Assembly: GCF_004328625.1 (NCBI RefSeq)
Contig: NZ_CP032229.1
Span: 4,154,001-4,218,000, forward strand
Source of the DNA: Streptomyces seoulensis
GTDB taxonomy: Bacteria > Actinomycetota > Actinomycetes > Streptomycetales > Streptomycetaceae
Length of the DNA stretch: 64,000 bases
Reading direction: 5' to 3'
Shown piece after piece: positions 8,635-18,019 of the stretch (position 1 is its first letter; each line of letters starts with the position of its first letter). Both the position numbers and the translations under genes were made by a program. Under the pieces are notes generated by a model. The model saw nothing but the letters and a program-made list of their open reading frames with translations, was not told where the DNA came from and did no database searches.

Positions 8635-9357
8635 TCAGAGCCGCAGCAGCCACTGCCCGCCGCCGATCAGCGAGCACAGCGACACCGCGTGGAACAGGAA
8701 CAGCCACAGCCCGGCCGGCACATGGGTCAGCCGGGACAGCTGGTCCGCGTCCGAGTCCCCGGCGCCGCCCCGCCTGCGCTTGGCCTGGAGTTCGAAGGGC
8801 GGACGCACCCCGCCCAGCAGCAGGAACCACACCACCGCGTACGCGAACGCCGCCTGCACCTGCGGTCCCGCCAGCCACGACACCAGCAGGAACGTCCCGC
8901 CGGTCAGCACCACGGTCAGCACCCCGTAGGCGTTGCGGATCATCACCAGCATCGCCAGCAGCAGGGCGGTCGCCACCCACAGCAGCAGGGTGATGCGCCC
9001 GGCGGCCAGCAGCGCGGCCCCGCCGAGCCCGAGCAGCGAGGGCGCGGTGTAGCCCGCGGCGGCCGTCAGGATCATGCCGAGCCCGTACGGCTTGCCCCGG
9101 CTCACCGTGAGGCCGCTGGTGTCGGAGTGCAGGCGTATCGCGGTCAGCTTGCGGCCGGTGACGAGCGCGATCAGCCCGTGGCCGCCCTCGTGCGCGATGG
9201 TGATCGCGTTCCGGGCCACCCGCCACACCGGGTGCGGGGCGACCACGGCGAGCGCGGCGGCCAGGGTCGCGAGGACCACCCACAGGTCGGGACCGGACTG
9301 GGTGCCGCTGAGCCGGTCCCAGAGGTCGGGCAGCGCGGTGGTCGTGTTGCTGTCCAT
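8635..9357 (-). CDS. M50-family membrane metallopeptidase homologue
   Basis: A 240-aa integral membrane protein with about five hydrophobic segments. The zinc motif HEGGH (HExxH) sits in [18 protein letters not shown], inside a TM helix as in site-2-protease relatives, and is followed by a glycine-rich stretch where the third ligand is expected. This belongs to the M50B-like actinobacterial group. It has no PDZ domain. Substrate is unknown; its neighbourhood near sigR is conserved, but regulation of an anti-sigma factor is only a possibility. GGGAG lies upstream of the ATG. Confidence 0.85.
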   Translation of the reverse strand: MDSNTTTALPDLWDRLSGTQSGPDLWVVLATLAAALAVVAPHPVWRVARNAITIAHEGGHGLIALVTGRKLTAIRLHSDTSGLTVSRGKPYGLGMILTAAAGYTAPSLLGLGGAALLAAGRITLLLWVATALLLAMLVMIRNAYGVLTVVLTGGTFLLVSWLAGPQVQAAFAYAVVWFLLLGGVRPPFELQAKRRRGGAGDSDADQLSRLTHVPAGLWLFLFHAVSLCSLIGGGQWLLRL

Positions 9358-9407
9358 GTCTGCGGGTGGCTCCCTGTCGTCGTACGGACTCTGGCACTGT
9401 GGCTGGT

Positions 9408-10262
9408 ATGTGCGGACGGTATGCGGCCAGTCGTGGTCCAGAGGATCTCGCGGGAGTCTTCGGTGTCGAGTTGGGGGTCCCCTCCGCCCCGGCGGACGGG
9501 GGCGACCGTACCCCGGAACCCGAGGAGGCCCTCGCGCCGGACTGGAACGTGGCCCCGACCAAGGAGGTCTACGCGGTCCTGGACCGTCCGCTGAAAGACG
9601 CCGCCGACCGGCGTCCGGTTCGCCAGCTGCGCCGGCTGAAGTGGGGACTGGTGCCGTCCTGGGCCAGGACGCCCGAGGGCGCCGCCCGGATGATCAACGC
9701 CCGCGCGGAGACCGTGCACGAGAAGCCGGCTTACCGCCGCGCCTTCGCCGCCCGCCGCTGCATCCTGCCCGCCGACGGCTACTACGAGTGGGTCACCGGC
9801 GAGCAGGAGCGCGACCTGGAGGTGGAGGGCAGGAAGAAGCGGGCGCGCAAGCAGCCGTACTTCGTGACCCCCGCCGACGGCTCGGTGTTCGCCATGGCCG
9901 GGCTGTACGAGTTCTGGCGCGACCGCACCCTGCCCGACGACCATCCCGGCGCCTGGTGGGCGACCTGCTCGGTGATCACCACCGAGGCCGAACAGGGTCC
10001 GCTGGCCGTCGCCCCCGCCGAGGGCCCCGGCTCGCTCGCCGACATCCACCCCCGGATGCCCCTGATGCTGACCCCGGACCGCTGGGACGCCTGGCTGGAC
10101 CCCGCCCGCACCGACCCCGAGGAGCTGCGGGAGCTGCTGGCCCCGCCGCCCGGCGGCCTGATGCGGGCCTACCCGGTGCCCACGGCCGTCAGCAACGTCC
10201 GCAACAACGGCCCGGAACTGCTGAAGGAGCTGGAGGGACCGGAGGAGGGCACACTCTTCTGA
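9408..10262 (+). CDS. SRAP/YedK-HMCES family abasic-site-processing protein
   Basis: A 284-aa SOS-response-associated peptidase family protein. These bind abasic sites in single-stranded DNA through Cys2, which forms a thiazolidine crosslink after removal of Met1. The start is fixed by this chemistry: ATG 9408 gives MCGRYA, whereas the open frame upstream would add 14 residues and bury Cys2. Other catalytic signatures are NARAET (Asn and Glu in the active site), the RRCILPADGYYEW segment, and the His of DIHPRMPLML. Divergent from the M50 gene; followed with a 1-nt gap by a hydrolase, so likely one transcript. Confidence 0.93.
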   Translation: MCGRYAASRGPEDLAGVFGVELGVPSAPADGGDRTPEPEEALAPDWNVAPTKEVYAVLDRPLKDAADRRPVRQLRRLKWGLVPSWARTPEGAARMINARAETVHEKPAYRRAFAARRCILPADGYYEWVTGEQERDLEVEGRKKRARKQPYFVTPADGSVFAMAGLYEFWRDRTLPDDHPGAWWATCSVITTEAEQGPLAVAPAEGPGSLADIHPRMPLMLTPDRWDAWLDPARTDPEELRELLAPPPGGLMRAYPVPTAVSNVRNNGPELLKELEGPEEGTLF

Positions 10263-10263
10263 C

Positions 10264-10902
10264 GTGACCTCCAGCATGATCGAGACCGTCGAGACCGACG
10301 CCGGGACCGCCCGCGTCACCTGGCACCACGCGCCCGAACCCCGCCTCGTCCTGGCCGTGAGCCATGGCGCCGGGGGCGGCATCGAGGCCCGCGACCTCCA
10401 GGCGCTCGCCGCCGCGCTGCCCGCGCACGGGGTGAGCGTCGCCCTGGTCGAACAGCCCTGGCGGGTGGCCGGGCGCAAGGTCGCCCCGGCGCCCAAGACG
10501 CTGGACACCGGCTGGCGGGGCCTGTGGCCCGCGCTCACCCGGCCCGGCCTGCCGGTGATCGCCGGCGGCCGCAGCGCGGGCGCCCGCGTCGCCTGCCGTA
10601 CCGCCGCGGAACTGGGCGCCCACGCGGTGCTCGCCCTGAGTTTCCCGCTGCACCCTCCGGGCAAGCCGGAGAAGTCCCGCGCCGACGAGCTGCTCGGCGC
10701 CGGGGTGCCCACGCTCGTCGTCCAGGGCGGGAACGACCCCTTCGGCCGCCCCGGGGAGTTCCCCGAGGGCGGATTCGAACTCGTCGAGGTGCCCTTCGGC
10801 GACCACTCCTTCGCGGTGCCCAAGCGGGCCCCCGTGACCCAGGAGGCAGCGCTGCGGACCGTGACGGACGCCGTCACCAGGTGGGTCGCGTCACTCGGGT
10901 GA
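10264..10902 (+). CDS. Alpha/beta-hydrolase (KANL3/Tex30-like)
   Basis: A 212-aa alpha/beta-hydrolase fold protein. The nucleophile elbow is [10 protein letters not shown] (Ser in GxSxG-like context), the acid is probably Asp in [10 protein letters not shown] and the base His in GDHSFAVP. It resembles the Tex30/KANL3-type hydrolases, whose substrates are unknown. Its GTG start lies 1 nt after the preceding stop, with GGAGGAGGG somewhat further upstream; an ATG at 10276 is an alternative. The SigR-type promoter of the next gene begins just beyond the stop codon. Confidence 0.8.
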   Translation: MTSSMIETVETDAGTARVTWHHAPEPRLVLAVSHGAGGGIEARDLQALAAALPAHGVSVALVEQPWRVAGRKVAPAPKTLDTGWRGLWPALTRPGLPVIAGGRSAGARVACRTAAELGAHAVLALSFPLHPPGKPEKSRADELLGAGVPTLVVQGGNDPFGRPGEFPEGGFELVEVPFGDHSFAVPKRAPVTQEAALRTVTDAVTRWVASLG

Positions 10903-10907
10903 CCCCC

Positions 10908-10934
10908 GGGAATGCCGGACGGGGCACCGCTGTT
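10908..10934 (+). promoter_or_regulatory. SigR-dependent promoter (sigRp2-like)
   Basis: GGGAAT at 10908-10913, exactly 18 nt, then GTT at 10932-10934. This is the published SigR consensus (GGGAAT-N18-GTT). It starts 6 nt after the preceding stop and would make SigR autoregulate, as in S. coelicolor. Confidence 0.85.
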
Positions 10935-11159
10935 GTGGCGGACAGAAGTACTGGAGCCCCGAGGGGCGTCGTCGCGGGAGAGGAAGTCAGCCGCATGGGT
11001 TCGACCGCATGTCCGAGTCGCAGCAGCCGTACTGACCTGGACTGGACGGTGCTGCACGCGGCCAAGACCGCTCCGATTCGAGCGGCGGCGGGTACGGGTC
11101 GTGTTCTATCCTCCGAAACGAGTGGGGCCGGTCCCGGCCTCGCGCGGGAACTTGAGGAG

Positions 11160-11855
11160 GTGGGTCCGGTCACCGGTACCGACGCAGGGGCCGGCAGCGG
11201 CCAGGCGGAGCAGCCCGAGGGCCAGGGCGTGAACGCGGGTACGGGCGCCGAGAGCAGCACGGAGCGCAGCGCGCGCTTCGAGCGGGACGCGCTCGAATTC
11301 CTCGACCAGATGTATTCGGCCGCCCTGCGCATGACGCGCAACCCGGCCGACGCCGAGGACCTGGTGCAGGAGACGTATGCCAAGGCGTACGCCTCGTTCC
11401 ACCAGTTCCGCGAAGGCACCAACCTCAAGGCGTGGCTGTACCGGATCCTCACCAACACCTTCATCAACTCGTACCGCAAGAAGCAGCGGGAACCGCAGCG
11501 CAGCGCGGCCGAGGAGATCGAGGACTGGCAGCTCGCGCGTGCCGAGTCGCACATGTCGACGGGGCTGCGCTCCGCCGAGTCCCAGGCGCTGGACCACCTG
11601 CCGGACTCGGACGTGAAGTCCGCGCTCCAGTCGATCCCCGAGGAGTTCCGCATCGCGGTCTACCTCGCGGACGTAGAGGGCTTTGCGTACAAGGAGATCG
11701 CGGACATCATGGGGACACCCATCGGTACGGTGATGTCCCGGCTGCACCGGGGCCGTCGCCAACTGCGCGGCATGCTGGAGGACTATGCGCGCGAGCGCGG
11801 CCTGGTCCCCGCGGGCGCCGGAGAGTCGAACGAAGCGAAAGGCTCGGGCTCATGA
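11160..11855 (+). CDS. sigR: RNA polymerase sigma factor SigR (thiol-oxidative stress)
   Basis: An ECF-type sigma factor of 231 aa from the GTG at 11160. Region 2 covers [19 protein letters not shown] to the [14 protein letters not shown] helix, and region 4 ends with [14 protein letters not shown]. It directs thioredoxin and mycothiol genes and is held inactive by reduced RsrA. An in-frame ATG at 10995 with GAGAGGAAG upstream adds exactly 55 residues; this matches the unstable longer isoform SigR' described in S. coelicolor, made from the SigR-driven transcript. GAGGAG abuts the GTG, so a GTG at 11229 cannot be excluded. The stop overlaps the rsrA start (ATGA). Confidence 0.95.
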   Translation: MGPVTGTDAGAGSGQAEQPEGQGVNAGTGAESSTERSARFERDALEFLDQMYSAALRMTRNPADAEDLVQETYAKAYASFHQFREGTNLKAWLYRILTNTFINSYRKKQREPQRSAAEEIEDWQLARAESHMSTGLRSAESQALDHLPDSDVKSALQSIPEEFRIAVYLADVEGFAYKEIADIMGTPIGTVMSRLHRGRRQLRGMLEDYARERGLVPAGAGESNEAKGSGS

Positions 11856-12154
11856 GCTGCGGAGAGCCGCACGAGACGGACTGCAGTGAGGTCCTCGACC
11901 ACCTGTACGAGTTCCTCGACAGCGAGATGCCGGACGTCGACCGCGACAAGTTCCAGCACCACTTCGAGGAATGCCACCCGTGCCTGGAGAAGTACGGTCT
12001 GGAGCAGGCCGTCAAGAAGCTGGTCAAGCGGTGCTGCGGACACGACGACGTCCCCGCCGACCTGCGCGCCAAGGTCATGGGCCGGATCGAGCTGATCCGC
12101 TCCGGCGGCACCGTCCCCGAGCATGACGTGACCGCGGCCGCCCGCGAGAGCTGA
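11852..12154 (+). CDS. rsrA: Zinc-binding redox anti-sigma factor RsrA
   Basis: A 100-aa ZAS-family anti-sigma factor. The zinc site His37-x3-Cys41-x2-Cys44 plus Cys11 is intact; oxidation forms a trigger disulphide between Cys11 and one of Cys41/Cys44, zinc is lost and SigR is released. Cys3 and the pair Cys61/Cys62 are also present. Position 31, a cysteine in S. coelicolor RsrA as I recall it, is Arg here; that cysteine is not needed for redox control. The start overlaps the sigR stop by 4 nt, so the two are translationally coupled. Confidence 0.95.
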   Translation: MSCGEPHETDCSEVLDHLYEFLDSEMPDVDRDKFQHHFEECHPCLEKYGLEQAVKKLVKRCCGHDDVPADLRAKVMGRIELIRSGGTVPEHDVTAAARES

Positions 12155-12261
12155 CCGCCGCTTCTGTCACCCGAACGTGCTAATCCCACCGGGCTAGCCC
12201 CCATCCTCCCCCTGCCCCGTCCTACGCTCCACCCGGACGGGGCACGGTCGGGGAGGGCGTC

Positions 12262-13572
12262 ATGGAGGCGGTTCCGGCAAGAGCACGGGTCTGTGCGGCC
12301 GCTGCCGCCCTGCTCGCCGCCCTCTGCGCACTGCCCGCCCTCACCGGCCCCACGAACTGGGGCGCCCTCGGACTCCTCGCCGCGCTCTACGCGCTCTGCG
12401 ACCAGGTCGTCCGGCGCCGGTTCGGCGGCACCTTCTACCCCGTGCTGCTCGCCGGGGCCTTCCTGCTGACCCCGGCCGCCGCCGCGCTCGTCCCGCTGCC
12501 CGCCGCCCTGCTCTCCCCGGTCGAGCACGCGCCGGCCCTCCCGCGCCGCGTCTGGCGCGCCGCCCGTCCCGCGCTCGCCGTCTGGGCCGCCGCCCAGACC
12601 CACCACGCGCTGGACGGCAGTGCCGCCGTCGCCCGCTCCGTCTTCCCGTACGCGCTGCTGCCCGCCGGGGCCGCGGTGGTCGCCTTCTGCCTGGTGCTCA
12701 CCCTGCTCGACGGCGCCATGCACGCCGCCGCCGACCGGGTGCCGCCGCGCCGGGCCTGGCGCGGGCTGTTCACCCGCTCCCTCGCCCCCGTCGCCGTGCA
12801 CGGCCTGGCCGGACTGATGACCGCCGTGCTGTGGCGCAGCCCCTACGGGCCGGTCGCCGCCCTGCTGGTGCTGCTGCCGATGGGCGTCTCCTGCTGGGTG
12901 TTCGCCCAGTACCACCGCGAACGCGCCGCCCACCAGGCCACCATCCGCGCCCTCGTCCAGGCCGTCGACATCAAGGACGGCTACACCCGCGGCCACAGCG
13001 AGCGCGTCGGCCGGGCGTCGGTGATGATCGCCCGCCAGCTCGGCCTGGACGACGAACGCGTGGAGGTGCTGCGCTTCGCGGGCATCCTGCACGACGTCGG
13101 CAAGCTCGGCGTCCCCACCCGGCTGCTGCGCAAGGACGGCCCGCTCACCTCCGAGGAACGCCGGATCATCGAACTCCACCCGGAGTACGGCCACGAGATG
13201 ACCCGCGGCATCTCCTTCCTCGGGGAGGCCCGCGCGGCGATCCTGCACCACCACGAACGGCTCGACGGCAGCGGCTACCCCTACGGCCTCACCGGTACCC
13301 AGATCCCCGAGTGCGCCCGTGTGGTCGCCGTCGCCGACGCCTTCGACGCCATGACCTCCAACCGTTCCTACAGCCGGGCCCGCCCGGTCGAGGTCGCCGT
13401 CGCCGAGCTGGAGCGGTGCGCGGGCGCCCAGTTCGACCCCCGGATGGTCGGCGCGCTCGCCGCCGCCCTGCGCCGCCACGGCTGGCGCCCCGAGGTCACC
13501 GCCGACGAACCCGCCCCCGGCATGCCGCCTCGCCAGCGCACCCACGGCCGGACCACCGGGGCCCACCGGTGA
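12262..13572 (+). CDS. Membrane HD-GYP domain phosphohydrolase
   Basis: A 436-aa protein. The first ~225 residues contain several Ala/Leu-rich TM helices. The C-terminal half is a complete HD-GYP domain: HSERVG, His277-Asp278 in GILHDVGKLG, paired histidines in ILHHHERLDGSGYP (Gly-Tyr-Pro at 338-340) and the ADAFDAMTSNR motif. HD-GYP proteins are typically cyclic-di-GMP phosphodiesterases; activity is inferred from intact motifs only. A GGGGAGG ribosome site precedes the ATG. The stop overlaps the start of a second, related HD protein by 4 nt (GTGA), so they form an operon. Confidence 0.88.
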   Translation: MEAVPARARVCAAAAALLAALCALPALTGPTNWGALGLLAALYALCDQVVRRRFGGTFYPVLLAGAFLLTPAAAALVPLPAALLSPVEHAPALPRRVWRAARPALAVWAAAQTHHALDGSAAVARSVFPYALLPAGAAVVAFCLVLTLLDGAMHAAADRVPPRRAWRGLFTRSLAPVAVHGLAGLMTAVLWRSPYGPVAALLVLLPMGVSCWVFAQYHRERAAHQATIRALVQAVDIKDGYTRGHSERVGRASVMIARQLGLDDERVEVLRFAGILHDVGKLGVPTRLLRKDGPLTSEERRIIELHPEYGHEMTRGISFLGEARAAILHHHERLDGSGYPYGLTGTQIPECARVVAVADAFDAMTSNRSYSRARPVEVAVAELERCAGAQFDPRMVGALAAALRRHGWRPEVTADEPAPGMPPRQRTHGRTTGAHR

Positions 13573-14810
13573 CGGCCCGCCTGACCGCCCGCCGGCTGAT
13601 CCACGGCGCCGCCGCCCTCCTCGCCGCCATCGCGTTCGGCGCCACCCTGTGGTCCGGCGTCGACGACGGAGGCACCGCGCTCGCCTTCGGTGTCCTCATA
13701 GCCGTCGGCGAACTCACCCGCTGGAAGGGCGGCGGCTCCCGCCGCGCCGCACCGCTCGGCACCGCCGGCTCCCTCTCGTACGCCCTGCTCGGCGCCGAGG
13801 CCGGGCACCCCGCGCAGCACGACGCCGGTCAGATCCTCACCGTGGTGCTCGTCGCCACGCTGCTCGGTGGCGTGCCGCACATCTGGCGTGGAAGCAGCCC
13901 GACCCTGGACCATCTGGCCCGCCGGGTCCTCAAGGTGGGTTTCGCCGCCATCTGCTTCCAACCCCTGTACAGCCGTGGGGTGTTCGAGCACTGGGACGGC
14001 TCCGCCTACGCCCTGACGCTCGTCGCGCTGCTCGTCCTGACCGCGCTGTGCGACGCCGTACTGGCCGCCGCGCTCGCCCGCTCCCGCACCGGCTGGCCCT
14101 TCGGCCCGCTGCTGCGCGAGGAGCTGCGCGGGCTGCTCGGCATCGGGTCCGCCGTCTGCGCCACCGGCGCGGTGATGGCGCTCGCGGTCGCCGTCGCCGG
14201 ACTCTGGGCGCTGCCGGTGTTCTGCCTCCCGCTGCTGCTCACCCAGTTGTCGTTGCGCCGGTACGCGGCCGTGCGCGCCACCTACCGGCAGACCATCACC
14301 TCGCTGGCCCGCGCCACCGAGATCGCCGGGTACACCCCGGCCGGGCACGCCCGCCGGGTCGCCGCCCTCAGCCTCGCGGTCGGCCGGGACCTCGGCCTCA
14401 CCGGCACCGAGCTGACCGTGCTGGAGCACGCGGCGCTGATGCACGACATCGGCCAGCTCAGCCTGGTCGACCCGGTCCCCGCGGGTGCCACCGCCGCCCT
14501 GCCCGGCGCGGAGCAGCGCCGGATCGCCCTGCTCGGCGGGGCCGTGGTCCGGCAGACCGGGGTGGCCGCCGCCGTCGCCGTCGTCGTGGAGCGGCAGGCC
14601 GACCCCTACCGGGACCAGCCGGTCGCCGCCCGCATCGTCCGCGCGGTCAACGCCTACGAGGAGAAGTCCCGCGACGCCGGGGTGGAGGGCCCCCTGCGCG
14701 CACTGGAGGAACTGCGGCTGGCCACCGCCGGGGACTACGCCCCCGAGGTGGTGGAATCACTGGCGCGGGTCCTGTCCCGCGACTGTCTGACCCTGCCGGT
14801 TGCTGGGTAA
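13569..14810 (+). CDS. Membrane protein with degenerate HD domain, partner of the HD-GYP gene
   Basis: A 413-aa protein with the same plan as its upstream neighbour: N-terminal multi-pass membrane region (~1-230) and a C-terminal HD-type domain. The HD pair is present (His292-Asp293 in LMHDIGQL), but the double-histidine and GYP motifs are absent, so it probably lacks HD-GYP catalysis and may be a regulatory or binding partner. Start GTG 13569 overlaps the previous stop in GTGA; the frame is open far upstream but there it is only a shadow of the first gene. The pair looks like a tandem duplication followed by decay of one copy. Confidence 0.85.
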   Translation: MTARLTARRLIHGAAALLAAIAFGATLWSGVDDGGTALAFGVLIAVGELTRWKGGGSRRAAPLGTAGSLSYALLGAEAGHPAQHDAGQILTVVLVATLLGGVPHIWRGSSPTLDHLARRVLKVGFAAICFQPLYSRGVFEHWDGSAYALTLVALLVLTALCDAVLAAALARSRTGWPFGPLLREELRGLLGIGSAVCATGAVMALAVAVAGLWALPVFCLPLLLTQLSLRRYAAVRATYRQTITSLARATEIAGYTPAGHARRVAALSLAVGRDLGLTGTELTVLEHAALMHDIGQLSLVDPVPAGATAALPGAEQRRIALLGGAVVRQTGVAAAVAVVVERQADPYRDQPVAARIVRAVNAYEEKSRDAGVEGPLRALEELRLATAGDYAPEVVESLARVLSRDCLTLPVAG

Positions 14811-14921
14811 CCGATGGGTAATGAGCGCCTCTCCCGCGTGACGTGGTTGGATGCGAGGGAGAGGCAAGTCCGGGGGCACAAGCCAGCCCACTGAGCGGAA
14901 CGGAACTGGCAGGCGGGAATC

Positions 14922-15902
14922 GTGAGGATCTTCGGCAAGGTACGGAACCGGCCCTCCGCGTCCTGGCGGCAGGCCACCGACCGGGCGTTCACGCTCATCG
15001 GCGACGGCCGCTACGAGGACGCGGGTGAACTGCTGACCCGCGCCGCCGATCTGGAGCCCTGGCTCGCCGAGTCCTGGTTCAACCTGGCCCTGCTGCACAA
15101 GTTCCGGCACGACTGGGAGCAGGCCCGCGCCGCCGGGCTGCGCGCGGTCGCCCTGCTGGACCGGGAGACCGGCGCGCCCGACTGGTGGAACGTCGGCATC
15201 GCCGCCACCGCGCTCCAGGACTGGCCGCTGGCCCGCCGCGCCTGGCAGGCGTACGGCCTGAAGGTGCCCGGCGGTGCCACCGCGCTGGGCGAGCCGCTCG
15301 GCATGGAGCTGGGCAGCGCGGCCGTACGGCTCTCCCCGGAGGGTGAGGCCGAGGTGGTCTGGGGACGCCGGCTGGACCCCGCGCGGATCGAGGTGCTGTC
15401 CATCCCGCTGCCGTCCTCGGGGCGGCGCTGGGGCGAGGTCGTGCTGCACGACGGCGTCCCGCACGGCGAGCGCACCACGTCCACCGGGCACTCCTATCCG
15501 GTCTTCGACGAGATCGAGCTGTGGGCGCCCTCGCCCGTGCCGACCTGGGTGGTGCTGCTGGAGGCGGCGACCGAGGCGGACCGGGACGCGCTGGAGCAGC
15601 TGGCAGCGGACGCCGGTTTCGCGGCGGAGGACTGGTCGTCCTCGGTGCGGTTGCTGTGCCGGATGTGCTCGGAGTCGCGGATGCCTTCCGACGAGGGGGA
15701 GGGTGTGCACCTCGATCCCCACGACCACAGTGAGCCGGGTCATCCCGGTCCGCTGGGACACCGGACGGACGGGCAGCTGTGGGTGCCGGAGCGGGAGTGT
15801 GGCGTGGCCGCCCCGCCTTCCCTCGTACGGGGGTTGCTGGACGGCTGGGTCGCCGACAGTCCGGACTCCCGGGACTGGCGGGATCTCGAAGAGGTCTGCT
15901 GA
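14922..15902 (+). CDS. Tetratricopeptide repeat protein
   Basis: A 326-aa soluble protein. Residues ~15-110 carry three TPR-like helical repeats (AFTLIGDGRYEDAGELLTRA, SWFNLALLHKFRHDWEQARA, WWNVGIAATALQDWPLARRA). The remainder, with a YPVFDEIELW segment and a Cys pair in LLCRMC, does not match a family I recognise. Start GTG 14922 is taken because the conserved sequence begins there (VRIFGKVRNR); the Shine-Dalgarno is weak. It precedes the peptide deformylase gene by about 125 nt, with a dispersed Streptomyces repeat between, so they are probably separate transcripts. Confidence 0.82.
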   Translation: MRIFGKVRNRPSASWRQATDRAFTLIGDGRYEDAGELLTRAADLEPWLAESWFNLALLHKFRHDWEQARAAGLRAVALLDRETGAPDWWNVGIAATALQDWPLARRAWQAYGLKVPGGATALGEPLGMELGSAAVRLSPEGEAEVVWGRRLDPARIEVLSIPLPSSGRRWGEVVLHDGVPHGERTTSTGHSYPVFDEIELWAPSPVPTWVVLLEAATEADRDALEQLAADAGFAAEDWSSSVRLLCRMCSESRMPSDEGEGVHLDPHDHSEPGHPGPLGHRTDGQLWVPERECGVAAPPSLVRGLLDGWVADSPDSRDWRDLEEVC

Positions 15903-15925
15903 GCGGCTCTGCCGGGTGCGGGTCC

Positions 15926-15968
15926 GTCGTGGCTGGTCGCGCAGTTCCCCGCGCCCCTGACAGGGCGC
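15926..15968. repeat. Dispersed Streptomyces intergenic repeat
   Basis: The stretch around GGTCGCGCAGTTCCCCGCGC (15935-15954) is a sequence I recognise as recurring between genes in many Streptomyces genomes. It ends in a short hairpin (GCGCCC at 15951-15956 with GGGCGC at 15963-15968). Only one copy occurs in this window, so its repeat status rests on recognition. Confidence 0.55.
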
Positions 15969-16029
15969 TACCCGTACTCTGTATCAGCATTCACCCCCCA
16001 GTTTTTGTGCAGGAAGGCGTCACTCGGTC

Positions 16030-16680
16030 ATGGCTCAGCAGGACACCGATCAGCAGCAGGCGGGCGTGCTCCCCGTCGATGACGAGGGCTATGTCGTCGA
16101 CACGGAGGACTGCGAGGAGCGCGAGACCGGCTGGCGCGAGCGCGGGACCTCGCGGCCGATCACGGTCGTCGGGAACCCGGTGCTGCACAAGGAGTGCGCG
16201 GACGTCACCGAGTTCGGCCCCGAGCTGGAGGCACTGGTCGCGGACATGTTCGCCAGCCAGCGCACCGCCGAGGGCGTGGGCCTGGCCGCCAACCAGATCG
16301 GCGTGAGCCAGAAGGTCTTCGTCTACGACTGCCCGGACGACGACGGCGTGCGCCACACCGGTGTGGTCGTCAACCCCAAGCTGGTCGAACTCCCCGCCGC
16401 CGCCCGGCGCCTGGACGACAGCAACGAGGGCTGCCTCTCCGTGCCCACCGCGTACGCGCCGCTCGCGCGCCCCGACTACGCCGAGGTGACCGGGCAGGAC
16501 GAGAAGGGCAACCCCGTCAAGGTACGCGGCACCGGCTACTTCGCCCGCTGCCTCCAGCACGAGACCGACCACCTGTACGGCTACCTGTACATCGACCGCC
16601 TGTCCAAGCGGGACCGCAAGGACGCCCTGCGGCAGATGGCCGAGAACGAACCGCGTTACGACGTGGTCGCCAACGACTGA
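16030..16680 (+). CDS. def: Peptide deformylase
   Basis: A 216-aa Fe2+/Zn2+ hydrolase that removes the formyl group from nascent proteins. All three motifs are present: [10 protein letters not shown] (motif 1), EGCLSVP (motif 2, Cys ligand) and the metal-binding HETDH (motif 3, in [11 protein letters not shown]). It has an acidic N-terminal extension of ~40 residues ([14 protein letters not shown]) compared with the minimal enzyme, as is common in actinobacterial type I forms. Streptomycetes usually carry several deformylases, so this may not be the only one. A strong terminator follows 31 nt downstream. Confidence 0.95.
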   Translation: MAQQDTDQQQAGVLPVDDEGYVVDTEDCEERETGWRERGTSRPITVVGNPVLHKECADVTEFGPELEALVADMFASQRTAEGVGLAANQIGVSQKVFVYDCPDDDGVRHTGVVVNPKLVELPAAARRLDDSNEGCLSVPTAYAPLARPDYAEVTGQDEKGNPVKVRGTGYFARCLQHETDHLYGYLYIDRLSKRDRKDALRQMAENEPRYDVVAND

Positions 16681-16710
16681 CGGGAGCGCGCGGAACCAGC
16701 GCCACCGCAC

Positions 16711-16766
16711 CGAACAGCCACGACGCCCGGCCGGAGACCATTCCGGCCGGGCGTCGTGGCTGTTCG
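16711..16766 (+). terminator. Terminator after def
   Basis: Perfect 24-bp inverted repeat (16711-16734 with 16743-16766) around an 8-nt loop, the strongest hairpin in the window, followed by TTCATCTGTT. It isolates def from the terpene operon. Confidence 0.9.
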
Positions 16767-16936
16767 TTCATCTGTTCGCCGAAAGAATCCCGGCGACTTG
16801 GGGTAGTGAAAGGAGCAAATCCGTTCCCCAGACGGTCAGTTGTAGTGCTGAATAGGGGTGCGGGGATACGCAACGGCGCGCGCCCGGCACGGCAGGGAGG
16901 GGCGTGTTGCTCCTGGCGGTCGAGAGGGGACTGTTC

Positions 16937-18019
16937 GTGCATGCTTTCTCACGCGGCACCACATCGGCGACAGCGGTCGCGGTACCACCGTCCCTCGCGC
17001 TCCCGGTGATCGAGGACGCCTTTCCCCGGCGGCTGCACCCGTATTGGCCGAGGCTCCAGGAGAACACCCGGCGGTGGCTGCTGGAAAAACGGCTGATGCC
17101 CCCGGACAAGGTCCGCGAGTACGCCGACAACCTGTGCTACACGGACCTGATGGCCGGCTACTACCTGGGCGCCCCCGACGACGTCCTCCAGGCCATCGCC
17201 GACTACAGCGCGTGGTTCTTCGTCTGGGACGACCGGCACGACCGTGACATCGTGCACGGCCGGTCCGAGGACTGGCGGCGGCTGCGGCAGCGGCTCCATA
17301 CGGCGCTCGACGCACCCGGGGACCATCTGCACCACCAGGACGCGCTGGTAGCCGCTTTCGCGGACAGCGTCCTGCGGCTCTACGCGTTCCTGCCGCCCAC
17401 CTGGAACCAGCGGTTCGCCCGGCACTTCCACGAGGTGATCGAGGCGTACGACCGCGAGTTCGGCAACCGGGTCGCGGGCCGGGTGCCCGGCGTCGAGGAG
17501 TACCTCGCGCTCAGGCGGCTCACCTTCGCGCACTGGATATGGACCGACCTCCTGGAAGCGAGCGCCCGCTGCCAGCTCCCGGACGCGGTACGGAAGAACC
17601 CCGCCTTTCGGCGTGCGGCCCTGCTGAGCCAGGAATTCGCCGCCTGGTACAACGACCTCTGCTCGCTGCCCAAGGAGATAGCGGGCGACGAGGTGCACAA
17701 TCTCGGAATCAGCCTCATCACCCATTCCGGGCTCACCCTCGAAGAAGCAGTCGCAGAACTCCGGCGGCGCATCGAGAACTGCATCGCCGAATTCATCGAG
17801 GCCGAGCGAGAGGCGATGGAATTCGCCCGGGAACTCGACGACGGCACCATGCGCGGAAAGGAACTGAGCGCCGCCGTGCGGACCTGCGTCGGCAATATGC
17901 GGAACTGGTTCAGCACCGTCTACTGGTTCCACCACGAGTCCGGCCGCTACATGGTCGACACCTGGGAGGACCGGTCCACACCCCCGTACGTCAACAACGA
18001 AGCGGCAGGTGAGAAATGA
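16937..18019 (+). CDS. cyc1: Epi-isozizaene synthase (sesquiterpene cyclase)
   Basis: A 360-aa class I terpene synthase that cyclises farnesyl diphosphate to (+)-epi-isozizaene, precursor of the antibiotic albaflavenone. The aspartate-rich motif DDRHD is at 98-102 and the NSE/DTE Mg2+ triad is Asn239-Ser243-Glu247 (NDLCSLPKE). The C-terminal metal-pyrophosphate contact RY is in [10 protein letters not shown]. Start GTG 16937 (VHAFSRGTT) gives the known length of the S. coelicolor enzyme and follows GAGAGGGGA; an upstream ATG at 16904 in the same frame would add 11 unconserved residues. The stop overlaps the P450 start by 4 nt. Confidence 0.95.
   Translation: MHAFSRGTTSATAVAVPPSLALPVIEDAFPRRLHPYWPRLQENTRRWLLEKRLMPPDKVREYADNLCYTDLMAGYYLGAPDDVLQAIADYSAWFFVWDDRHDRDIVHGRSEDWRRLRQRLHTALDAPGDHLHHQDALVAAFADSVLRLYAFLPPTWNQRFARHFHEVIEAYDREFGNRVAGRVPGVEEYLALRRLTFAHWIWTDLLEASARCQLPDAVRKNPAFRRAALLSQEFAAWYNDLCSLPKEIAGDEVHNLGISLITHSGLTLEEAVAELRRRIENCIAEFIEAEREAMEFARELDDGTMRGKELSAAVRTCVGNMRNWFSTVYWFHHESGRYMVDTWEDRSTPPYVNNEAAGEK

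Noticed and set aside
11077..11112. Second, housekeeping promoter for the short sigR transcript
   Set aside because: TATCCT at 11107-11112 could be a -10, but no -35 at proper spacing is visible, so it was not listed as a feature.
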